This document shows, in pieces, positions 51,682 to 61,428 of a DNA stretch of 64,000 nt. Under the pieces are notes generated by a model, which was not told the DNA's origin, made no database searches, and worked only from the letters and a program-made list of their open reading frames with translations. Within the stretch, counting starts at the first letter, position 1; each line of letters begins with the position of its first letter. Both the position numbers and the translations under genes were made by a program. This DNA comes from Shumkonia mesophila (GTDB taxonomy: Bacteria > Pseudomonadota > Alphaproteobacteria > Rhodospirillales > Shumkoniaceae). The DNA is taken from contig NZ_JAOTID010000010.1 in the NCBI RefSeq assembly GCF_026163695.1, positions 1-64,000 on the forward strand, read 5' to 3'.

Positions 51682-52416
51682 ATGATCGTCCTGTTCACCG
51701 ATTTCGGGGTCGCTGGTCCCTACGTCGGCCAGCTTAGGGCCGTCCTCGCCCGGCACGCACCGGCAACGCCGGTCATCGAGCTTTTCTCGGACGCTCCCGC
51801 CTGCGACCCCAAAGCCGCCGCCTATCTTCTGGCTGCCTATATCGGGGAATTTCCCGTCGGTACGGTCTTTCTCGGCGTCGTCGATCCCGGCGTCGGGGGG
51901 CGGCGCAAGGCCGGCGTTCTTTTTGCCGGCGGCCGCGGGTTCGTCGGTCCCGACAATGGGCTTTTCGAGATCGTCGTCCGGCGGGCGCAGGAGACGCCGC
52001 GCTGGCGCGAGCTTGCGGTTGCCGCCGACGGCATCTCGGCCACCTTCCACGGCCGCGACATCTTCGCTCCGGCGGCGGCCCTGCTGGCATGTGGCGCCAT
52101 GCCGGACGGCCGCGACCAGCCGCTTGCCGCAATGCGGCGGCCGGCGTGGCCCGACGATCTGGCGGAGGTCATCTACATCGATGGATTCGGCAACGCCATG
52201 ACGGGCCTCAGGGCGGACCGGGTTGCCGCCGCCACCGGCCTCATCGTTGGCGGCGTACACCTGGCAAGAGCGCGGACCTTTTCCGACGTGCCGGAGGGCG
52301 CGGCCTTCTGCTACCAAAACGCCAACGGGCTGATCGAGATCGCCGTCAATCAAGGCCGCGCCAGCGAGCGATTGGGCCTGAAAGTCGGAACGCCGGTGGA
52401 AATCGCTGGAATGTGA
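51682..52416 (+). CDS. SAM hydrolase/SAM hydroxide adenosyltransferase family protein (DUF62)
   Basis: A 244-residue protein beginning MIVLFTDFGVAGPYVGQLRAVL, the family hallmark with the adenosine-contacting aspartate, followed by VFLGVVDPGVGGRRK, FVGPDNGLFE, FHGRDIFAPAAALLACG and YIDGFGNAMTGL. Characterised relatives split S-adenosylmethionine into adenosine and methionine; the halogenase branch has a distinct loop not evident here. GTG 51676, two codons earlier, is an alternative start. It is separate from the exporter genes by 49 bases. Confidence 0.88.
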   Translation: MIVLFTDFGVAGPYVGQLRAVLARHAPATPVIELFSDAPACDPKAAAYLLAAYIGEFPVGTVFLGVVDPGVGGRRKAGVLFAGGRGFVGPDNGLFEIVVRRAQETPRWRELAVAADGISATFHGRDIFAPAAALLACGAMPDGRDQPLAAMRRPAWPDDLAEVIYIDGFGNAMTGLRADRVAAATGLIVGGVHLARARTFSDVPEGAAFCYQNANGLIEIAVNQGRASERLGLKVGTPVEIAGM

Positions 52417-52545
52417 TGGCTTTCACAGCCATGCTGGCAAGGGTGAGGTATCAATAAACGGCCAAGTTGTGACGGAAAGGGATGCCGGCCGGGGAGCGGC
52501 ACCAGTCTGCTGACAAGGATCCTGCCGGCGAAGTGGGGGGGGTGA

Positions 52546-53370
52546 ATGGGGTTCGGGGTCAAGTTTCTGGGGGTGCGGGGGAGCATTGCGGTGCCGTCCG
52601 CCCAATATATCCGGTATGGCGGCAACACCAGTTGCATCGAGGTCCTTGCCGGCGAGCGCAAGTTCATCCTCGACGCGGGAACCGGAATTCGCGCGCTCGG
52701 CCCCGAATTCCTCCGCGAGGGCATCCGCGACGTCAATCTGCTGCTGACCCACACCCACTGGGACCATATCAACGGCTTTCCCTTCTTCACGCCGGCCTAT
52801 AACCCGAAGTGGACCCTTCGCATCCGGGCCGGCCATTTGGCGGGGATCGGCACCATCCGGGAAATCCTCTCCGATCAGATGACCCATCCGATGTTCCCGA
52901 TCCCCCTGGCGGCGATGCGGGCCAACCTGGTCATGGAGGATTTCGCCGCCGGCGATGCTTTCGACCTTTATCCGGACGTGCACGTTCGCACGGCCCCGCT
53001 CAATCACCCGAACAACGCCACCGGCTATCGGATCGAGCATGGGCGCAAGGCGATCTGTTACGTGACCGATACCGAACACGTCCCCGGGCGGATCGATCAG
53101 CGCATCGTCGATTTGGTCGAGGGGGCAGATCTGATGATCTACGACAGCACCTACACCGAGGAAGAGTTCCCGGCGAAGGTCGGATGGGGCCACTCCACCT
53201 GGAACGAGGGGGTGCGGTTGTGCCGGGCGGCGGGCGTCAAGAAGCTGGCCCTCTTCCATCACGATCCCGACCACGACGACGCCTTCATGGCCAGGTTGGA
53301 AGCCGACGCCAAGGCCGAATGGCCGGGCTGCTTTGCGGCCCGCGACGGCATGGTGGTGACGGTCGATTGA
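52546..53370 (+). CDS. Metallo-beta-lactamase-fold hydrolase
   Basis: A 274-residue protein. VRGSIAVPSAQYIRYGGNTSCIEV at the start and the metal motif THTHWDHINGFPFF (HxHxDH) are clear; further ligands are in APLNHPNN, VTDTEH and FHHDPDHDD. The pattern resembles the PhnP/RNase Z-like and phosphodiesterase branches that begin with a GSRGS-type loop, so a cyclic nucleotide or phosphodiester substrate is possible. The start ATG at 52546 lies after a GGGGGG run at 52535-52542. Confidence 0.85.
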   Translation: MGFGVKFLGVRGSIAVPSAQYIRYGGNTSCIEVLAGERKFILDAGTGIRALGPEFLREGIRDVNLLLTHTHWDHINGFPFFTPAYNPKWTLRIRAGHLAGIGTIREILSDQMTHPMFPIPLAAMRANLVMEDFAAGDAFDLYPDVHVRTAPLNHPNNATGYRIEHGRKAICYVTDTEHVPGRIDQRIVDLVEGADLMIYDSTYTEEEFPAKVGWGHSTWNEGVRLCRAAGVKKLALFHHDPDHDDAFMARLEADAKAEWPGCFAARDGMVVTVD

Positions 53371-53376
53371 CGCCGG

Positions 53377-54180
53377 TCAGCGGGCGGGCGGCGGAGCCTG
53401 GGTCTCGGACGGCGGAGTCCGACCCTTGGCGAAGTTTCCGGCGGCGATTTCCTCGCGTGAGCGCCGTTCGAAATAGGCGTCCCGTTCATCGAGGGACATC
53501 GGCGAGATGCGCACCACCACGCGGCGGTTGATCGCCTGGTTTTCCGGGATTGGGGCGCCTTCGGCGGTGCGGTTGGGAAGTTTCGGCCGCGTCTCGCCGT
53601 AGCCGACGGCCTTCATCTTGTCGCCGGCCAGCCCCTGCGTCATGAACAGGCGCACGACGGCGGACGCCCGTCCGGCCGACAATTCCCAGTTGGAGGGAAA
53701 TCTGGCGGTGCTGATGGGGTCGTCGTCGGTATGGCCCTCAACCTCGATGACAAAGGGCTCATAGCGGGGCGCCATCAGGGTTTTGGCCATGTTGAAAAGG
53801 ATGGGGATGGCCACCTCGCGGATGTCGGCCGCGCCGGGCCTGAAGAAGGCAGAACTATCCAACTCCATGACCACGCCCCGGGAATCGGTTCCGATCGCCA
53901 CCGCCTGATCGGCCTGCAGCGCGAAGACGACGTCCTCCAAATCCACCTTCATCAGGGCGATGGGGCTTTGCTCCTTGGCTTTGTCACCCTGCTTGCCGAG
54001 TTGGTCGAGGATGCCGGCCTTCACCTGCTCGTAGATGGGAATGTCGATCTTGGAGAACGAGACCAGCATGATGAAGAACGCCATCAGCAACGTCACCGCA
54101 TCGGAATAGGTGAGAAGCCAGGCGTCGGGGTTGTCTTCGTCTTCGTCCTTCGGCGCAGGGATCAAACGTCGGGTCGCCAT
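53377..54180 (-). CDS. motB: MotB-type stator/OmpA-domain protein
   Basis: A 267-residue protein. WLLTYSDAVTLLMAFFIMLVSFS is the single transmembrane helix with the proton-binding aspartate (SDAVTLL). The C-terminal OmpA-like peptidoglycan-binding domain contains VIEVEGHTDDDPI, NWELSAGRASAVVRLF, GYGETRP and NRRVVVRI. It pairs with the MotA-type gene 7 bases upstream to form a torque-generating stator unit. Other flagellar genes are not in the window, so it may serve the flagellum or another ion-driven machine. Confidence 0.88.
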   Translation of the reverse strand: MATRRLIPAPKDEDEDNPDAWLLTYSDAVTLLMAFFIMLVSFSKIDIPIYEQVKAGILDQLGKQGDKAKEQSPIALMKVDLEDVVFALQADQAVAIGTDSRGVVMELDSSAFFRPGAADIREVAIPILFNMAKTLMAPRYEPFVIEVEGHTDDDPISTARFPSNWELSAGRASAVVRLFMTQGLAGDKMKAVGYGETRPKLPNRTAEGAPIPENQAINRRVVVRISPMSLDERDAYFERRSREEIAAGNFAKGRTPPSETQAPPPAR

Positions 54181-54187
54181 GTCGTCG

Positions 54188-54982
54188 TCACCGCTTCATC
54201 GTGTCGATGTTGAAGTGAATGGCCGGATCGAGATAGCTGTTCATCTTGTCCTGGATGTAGCGGGGGCTCTTACGGTCCGCCAGCAACGCCAAACCTTCCG
54301 CCACCAGGTAATTGCGGAAGCGAACGATCTGTTCGCGCTGCTGCACCTTCGAGGCGACGGGCAGAAAGATCAACCGCGCCAGCAGAATGCCGTACAGCGT
54401 CGTGATCAGGGCGACGGCCAAACCTGTTCCCAGTTGACCCGGGTCCGCTTGCAGGGAGCCGAGCATGATGATGAGACCGACCACCGTGCCGATCATGCCG
54501 AAGGCCGGGGCGATGGCCCCCATCGTCTTCAGGATATTCACCTGGACAGTATTGCGCCCGTAGGTGGTCTCGATGGAGTTGTGAAGGATTTCCCGGACCT
54601 CGTCGCCGGTATAGCCGCTGACGACCATTTCGATGCCGAAGCGCAGGAACAGGTCACCGCGTACCGCCTTGCGGCCCTCGTTTTCAAGGGCGGGCAGGCC
54701 GCTTTTCTGCACCAGGTAGGCCCAGCGGATGACCCGGCCGACTTCCGATTTCAGGATATTGCGGCCGACGGAGGCGCGCTTGAAAATGCGCCAGATGAGC
54801 TTGAGCGACAGCCCGACGTAACGAGCCTCGTAGGAGACAAAAGTCGCCGCCAAGGTTCCGCAGAAGACCATGACGAAGCTGGAAAAGCTGGCGAAAATCA
54901 GGAAATTGTCGGTCGCGAGCAGGATGGACCCAAGGAACAGGCCGAGCGCGGCTAAAAACGCAATGATCGTCGATAAAGACAT
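54188..54982 (-). CDS. motA: MotA-type stator proton channel protein
   Basis: A 264-residue protein with four membrane helices: SLSTIIAFLAALGLFLGSILLA, FLIFASFSSFVMVFCGTLAATFV, and the pair MGAIAPAFGMIGTVVGLIIMLG and LGTGLAVALITTLYGILLARLIFLPVA. The cytoplasmic loop has KSGLPALENEGRKAVRGDLFLRFGIEMVVSGY, typical of MotA/PomA. It surrounds MotB to form the ion channel of a stator. The pair forms a two-gene unit reading to the left. Confidence 0.9.
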   Translation of the reverse strand: MSLSTIIAFLAALGLFLGSILLATDNFLIFASFSSFVMVFCGTLAATFVSYEARYVGLSLKLIWRIFKRASVGRNILKSEVGRVIRWAYLVQKSGLPALENEGRKAVRGDLFLRFGIEMVVSGYTGDEVREILHNSIETTYGRNTVQVNILKTMGAIAPAFGMIGTVVGLIIMLGSLQADPGQLGTGLAVALITTLYGILLARLIFLPVASKVQQREQIVRFRNYLVAEGLALLADRKSPRYIQDKMNSYLDPAIHFNIDTMKR

Positions 54983-55157
54983 GCTTGAGCCCCCGCCCCG
55001 CTTTCGCCGCCCGCGTTAAGCCGTTTGTTGTCTGTGGAAAGTCCCCCCTGATGTCCGGCTTCCCACACCGGATGCGGCCTTGCGAGTAGGGCCGCGTGGC
55101 TCAACTCTTACCACAAATTCGTTTGAATGGTCACGATTTTCAAAACCGCCGCGGCGC

Positions 55158-56644
55158 TCAGCGCTCGCGGAACGCTTCGTGACGAAGCTTGAGAACGGGC
55201 CTGATCAGGTATTCGAGGAAGGTTCGCGTCCCGGTATGGATGTCGACCGTCGCCTCCATGCCGGGAATGATCGGCAACTCGCCTTGCTTCTGGCCAAGAT
55301 AGGTCTTGTCGGTTTCGACCAGGACGCGAAAGAAGGGGACCCCCTTGTCGTCCGCGCTGCTGTCCGGCGCCACCATGGTGACGATCCCCTCCAGGCCGCC
55401 ATAGCGGGAATAGTCGTAGGTGGAAATCTTCACGGTGGTGGCCTGCCCAACCCGCACGTAGCCGCGGTCGGTGGGGTTCAGTTTGGCCTCGATGACGACG
55501 TTTTCCCCGGTCGGGACGATCTCCATGATCGGCTCGCCCGCCTTCACCACGCCGCCGATGGTGTGGTAGCGCAGGTTCTTGATGATCCCCTCGATCGGGC
55601 TGCGGATGTCGGTCCGGATCTTCTGCTCGGTCGCCTGTGACAGAAGCTCGCGGGTGCGGGCGATCGACTGCTCGGTCTTCACCAGTTCTTCCTGCGCTTC
55701 CCGCCGGAAGCGGATGCGTTCTTCGCCGACGCGCTGCTGGGCTTCGGAGACGGCGGCCTGGGCGCGCGAGATCGACGGCGTCAGCGAGTTGATGTCGGAG
55801 ACGATGGATTCGACCTGTTCCTTGAGGATGCCCCGGACCTCATCGAGGGCGGCGCGCGCGCGCGGGATCGATTGGTTCAAGCCGTTGATCTGTCCCTCCA
55901 GACTCTTGACCTCGCTTTCGAGTTGCAAGTGGTCCATCTTCGAAATCAAACCGTCGGCGACCAGCTTGGTCGACATCGCGAACCGTTCCCTGAGCAGCCT
56001 CAGATTGTTGGTCGATGTCGTCCGCTGGGTTTCCAGCTCCTTGATCTCCAGTTCCTTCTGCCGGATCTGCTGTTGCAGCGATCCTGCCGGCGAGCTGAGC
56101 TCGCGCTTGCGATCCTGCAACGCCCGCATCCGCGCATTGAACTCTTCGACCTCCAGTTCGCGCTGGCGGATGAGCTGGAGCTGGACGCCGATCTTGGCGT
56201 CCAGCTGTTGCTGGCGCGCCACATAGGAGCGCTGCTCGGCGACCGCCTGGATGGGGCGCCTGTTCTGCAGGTCCTCGGGGATGGCCAGCGGCGTTCCCTG
56301 CGTCTCGGCCTCGAGGCGCGCCTTGACCAGCAGATCGCTGTCCCGCCGGGTTTCCAGTTCCTCGCGATTGACGCCGCTGACGCCGAGACCCAGCTGCAAA
56401 AGAAGCTGGCCCTCCCTGACGACATCGCCGTCCTCGACGTGGATGGCCTGGACGATGCCGCCTTCGAGGTGTTGGATGACCTTGATGTTGCCGCGGGGGA
56501 TCACCTCGCCGGTGGCGATTGAAACCTCGTCGAGCTCAAAGTAGTTCGACCAGACGATCAGCGCGCCCAGGAGAATCATCACCGGCCAGGCGACGGTCCG
56601 CCAGGTCGGCAACGGGTGGCTGTCCATAAGATGATCGAGACGGC

Positions 56645-56648
<4 letters not shown>
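55158..56648 (-). CDS. Type I secretion membrane-fusion (HlyD-family) protein
   Basis: A 496-residue adaptor. It has a short cytoplasmic N-terminus, one helix (TVAWPVMILLGALIVWSNYF), a biotinyl-lipoyl half-motif (VIPRGNIKVIQHLEGGIVQAIHVEDGDVV), a long coiled coil (about 110-370, rich in Glu, Gln and Arg heptads), and the second lipoyl half with IRSPIEGIIKNLRYHTIGGVVKAGEPIMEIVP. It bridges the inner-membrane ABC protein to a TolC-like channel. Its ATG overlaps the ABC gene stop (ATGA), so the two are coupled. No TolC or substrate gene is nearby. Confidence 0.9.
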
Positions 56649-58786
<2,138 letters not shown>

Positions 58787-59042
58787 GCGTTTCTCCGTAA
58801 CGTATCAGTTAAAAAATTTAGCTATCTGATTGTAAGCCCTATCAGATTCCCCAACGCCACTTTGATGTGGATACCATCGGCTGCCCAAGGATATCAACAA
58901 AATTATAGGGTTAACGGGTTAACGTATAATAAAGGCGGCGGGCGAAACTGGGCTCGGAGTTCGCTGTTGACCTGTTGACCGGCTGCCATTCTAGTAAAGC
59001 GGCCGCGTTTTCGGGAGCAGGGGCAAGGGGGGATGACCGGCC
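58787..59042. promoter_or_regulatory. Divergent control region with tandem octamer repeats before the adenylate cyclase
   Basis: This 256-base gap between divergent genes is AT-rich on the left. It holds two adjacent copies of GGGTTAAC (58908-58915, 58916-58923) followed at once by TATAAT (58925-58930), and two adjacent copies of TGTTGACC (58965-58972, 58973-58980). The repeats have the layout of paired regulator sites over a promoter for the rightward cyclase gene. The sequence CAGTTAAAAAATTTAGC near 58806 may serve the leftward genes. Confidence 0.45.
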
Positions 59043-61325
59043 ATGCCGGAACCTAAATCCGATCGAAGCCGGAAGGACAAAGGCGGCAAAGGGGGCCGAT
59101 CGCGCCTTCGCCGGGTATTCAGCGCGGACAGATTGATCGGTTTGGGCCTGCTGGGGGCGTTGCTGGCGTTTTTCCTGTCCAATCCCTATCCGCTGCAACT
59201 TGCCCAGACGAAGACCTTCGATCTGTATCAGCGAATGTCACCGCGGACGGTGCCGCCGCCCGAGAGCAAGCCGGTCACCATCATCGATCTTGACGAGGAC
59301 AGTCTTTCCGAGGTGGGGCAGTGGCCGTGGCCGCGCAACGTCATCGCGCGATTGGTAAGCAATCTGACGCAGATGGGGGCGGTGCTGGTGGCCTTCGACA
59401 TGGTCTTCCCGGAGGCCGACCGCATGAACCCGCTGACCATCGCCGATTCCATCGCCGGCCTCGATGAGGAAACCCGCGAGCGGCTGCGCGGGCTTCCCGG
59501 CAACGACGCGTTATTTGCCGACGTGATCAAGCGGGGACGGGTGGTTCTGGGACAGGCCGGCTTTCGCGGAGAGAAGGCGGACGCCACGCCCCCGGTGCGC
59601 AAGTCGATCGCGCTGAAGGGACCCAAGCCGCACCAATTCGTCGAGAATTTCCGCTCGCTGGTCCGCAATGTGCCGGTCATCGAGAAGGCGGCTCTCGGCC
59701 ACGGCATCTTTTCGTTGGCCTCCGAGCCGGACGGCATCGTGCGGAGGGTTCCGACGATTTTCGCCCACCAGGGGGAGCTTTATCCGTCGCTGCCGATCGA
59801 GATGCTTCGCGTTCTCTTCCAGCGACCCACCCTGCTGGTGGAGACCAACGAGGCGGGCGTGACGTCGATCGGCATCGCGTCGAAAAGCGTTTTCCCGCCA
59901 AACGGGCTCAAGCTTGGCACCGACAGCAAAGGCCGGGTGTGGCCGTATTTCTCCAAGCGCGACAGGGCGAAATACGTTTCCGCTCGCGAGGTCCTGACCG
60001 GAACCGCCGACCCGGCCCTCATCCGCGGCAAGCTGACCATCATCGGAACGTCGGCGGTCGGCCTGCTCGACATTCGCTCGACGCCGACCGAAGAGATCAT
60101 GCCCGGCGTCGAGGTCCACGCCCAGCTGATCGAGGCCGTGCTGACCGGCAACTTCCTGTCGCGCCCCAACAACATCAACGGCGCCGAAGCGGCGCTCGTC
60201 CTGATCGGCGGCCTTCTGATCATCTGGCTGGTGCCGGCGGTGGGGGCGCGTTGGACCCTGCTGCTGTTCCTGGTCATCGCGGGTTCCGCGCTCGGCACGT
60301 CGTGGTACCTGTTCGCCGAGCGGAAGATCCTGTTCGACGCCGGCTTCGCCGTGGCCTCGATGCTGGTCCTCTATGTCCTTCTGACCTACACCGGCTATGC
60401 CCGCGAGGAGGCGGGAAGACGCCAGGTGCGCAATGCCTTCGCGCACTATCTGTCGCCCGCCATGGTCGAGAAACTGGCCGAAAATCCGTCGCAGCTGTCG
60501 CTCGGCGGCGAGAAGCGCGACATGACCATGCTGTTCTGCGACGTGCGCGGCTTCACCACCATCTCCGAGCAGTTCGATGCCGAGGGCCTGACCCGCCTGA
60601 TCAACAAGCTGCTGACGCCGCTGACCGACATCATCCTCAATCGCCAGGGCACCGTCGACAAATACATGGGCGACTGCATCATGGCGTTCTGGAACGCGCC
60701 CTTGGACGATGCCGAGCACGCCCGCCACGCCTGCCTCGCCGCACTCGCCATGAACGCCGAGATGGTTCCGCTCAACCAGCGCCTCGAAGCCGAGGCCCAG
60801 GCCGAGGGGCGTCCCCATCTTCCGCTGAAGATCGGCATCGGCATCAATTCCGGCGACGTGGTGGTCGGCAATATGGGGTCGGATCAGCGCTTCGACTATT
60901 CGGTGCTGGGCGATCACGTGAATTTGGCGTCGCGCCTCGAAGGCCAGAGCAAGACCTATGGCGTGGACATCATCATCGGCGACAACACGTGGCGAAAGGC
61001 GCCCGACCTGGCGGTCCTCGAACTCGACCTCATCAAGGTCAAGGGCAAGACGGCGGCAGTCCGCGTCCATACCCTGCTCGGCGACGAGGCCGTTTGCGAG
61101 AGCGAGGTCTTTCGGGCGTTGAGCGGCCGGCATTCCGCGATGCTGGAAGCCTACCGGGGCCAGCGGTGGCAGGAGGCACTCGCCCAGATCGACGGCTGCC
61201 GGAAACTCTGCGACGGTCACAACCTGGGCGGCGTCTACGATCTCTACGAGGCGCGTGTCCGCGAGTATGAGGCGAACCCTCCCTGTCCCGGCTGGGACGG
61301 CGTTTTTACCGCCATGTCCAAATAG
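59043..61325 (+). CDS. Class III adenylate cyclase with CHASE2 sensor domain
   Basis: A 760-residue membrane protein. After a basic N-terminus and one helix (LIGLGLLGALLAFFLSNPY) comes a periplasmic CHASE2 domain (about 50-370: VTIIDLDEDSLSEVGQWPWPRNV, FDMVFPEADR, SLPIEMLRVL, IIGTSAVGLLDIRSTP). Three helices follow (AALVLIGGLLIIWLVPAV, LLLFLVIAGSALGTSWYLF, AGFAVASMLVLYVLLTYTGYA). The cyclase domain (about 485-670) has MLFCDVRGFTTISE and VDKYMGDCIMAFWNAP with the two metal-binding aspartates, and VVVGNMGSDQRFDYSVLGDHVNLASRLE (part cited). It should make cAMP in response to an extracytoplasmic cue; the cue is unknown. About 80 C-terminal residues are extra. Confidence 0.93.
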   Translation: MPEPKSDRSRKDKGGKGGRSRLRRVFSADRLIGLGLLGALLAFFLSNPYPLQLAQTKTFDLYQRMSPRTVPPPESKPVTIIDLDEDSLSEVGQWPWPRNVIARLVSNLTQMGAVLVAFDMVFPEADRMNPLTIADSIAGLDEETRERLRGLPGNDALFADVIKRGRVVLGQAGFRGEKADATPPVRKSIALKGPKPHQFVENFRSLVRNVPVIEKAALGHGIFSLASEPDGIVRRVPTIFAHQGELYPSLPIEMLRVLFQRPTLLVETNEAGVTSIGIASKSVFPPNGLKLGTDSKGRVWPYFSKRDRAKYVSAREVLTGTADPALIRGKLTIIGTSAVGLLDIRSTPTEEIMPGVEVHAQLIEAVLTGNFLSRPNNINGAEAALVLIGGLLIIWLVPAVGARWTLLLFLVIAGSALGTSWYLFAERKILFDAGFAVASMLVLYVLLTYTGYAREEAGRRQVRNAFAHYLSPAMVEKLAENPSQLSLGGEKRDMTMLFCDVRGFTTISEQFDAEGLTRLINKLLTPLTDIILNRQGTVDKYMGDCIMAFWNAPLDDAEHARHACLAALAMNAEMVPLNQRLEAEAQAEGRPHLPLKIGIGINSGDVVVGNMGSDQRFDYSVLGDHVNLASRLEGQSKTYGVDIIIGDNTWRKAPDLAVLELDLIKVKGKTAAVRVHTLLGDEAVCESEVFRALSGRHSAMLEAYRGQRWQEALAQIDGCRKLCDGHNLGGVYDLYEARVREYEANPPCPGWDGVFTAMSK

Positions 61326-61371
61326 ACTCTCCGGACTCTGTCCAACTGGACTCTCCATCTCGGAAAAGAAA

Positions 61372-61404
61372 ATCGCCCAGCCGGGGAATGACCGGCTGGG
61401 CGAT
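61372..61404 (-). terminator. Intrinsic terminator for the leftward acyl-CoA synthetase/GNAT gene
   Basis: A 13-bp perfect stem, ATCGCCCAGCCGG (61372-61384) with CCGGCTGGGCGAT (61392-61404), and a 7-base loop. Read on the minus strand the stem is followed by TTTCTTTTCC, a fitting U-rich tail, so it mainly closes the minus-strand gene ending at 61429. Confidence 0.8.
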
Positions 61405-61428
61405 GTCGTTTGGAAAAGGCCGATCGGG

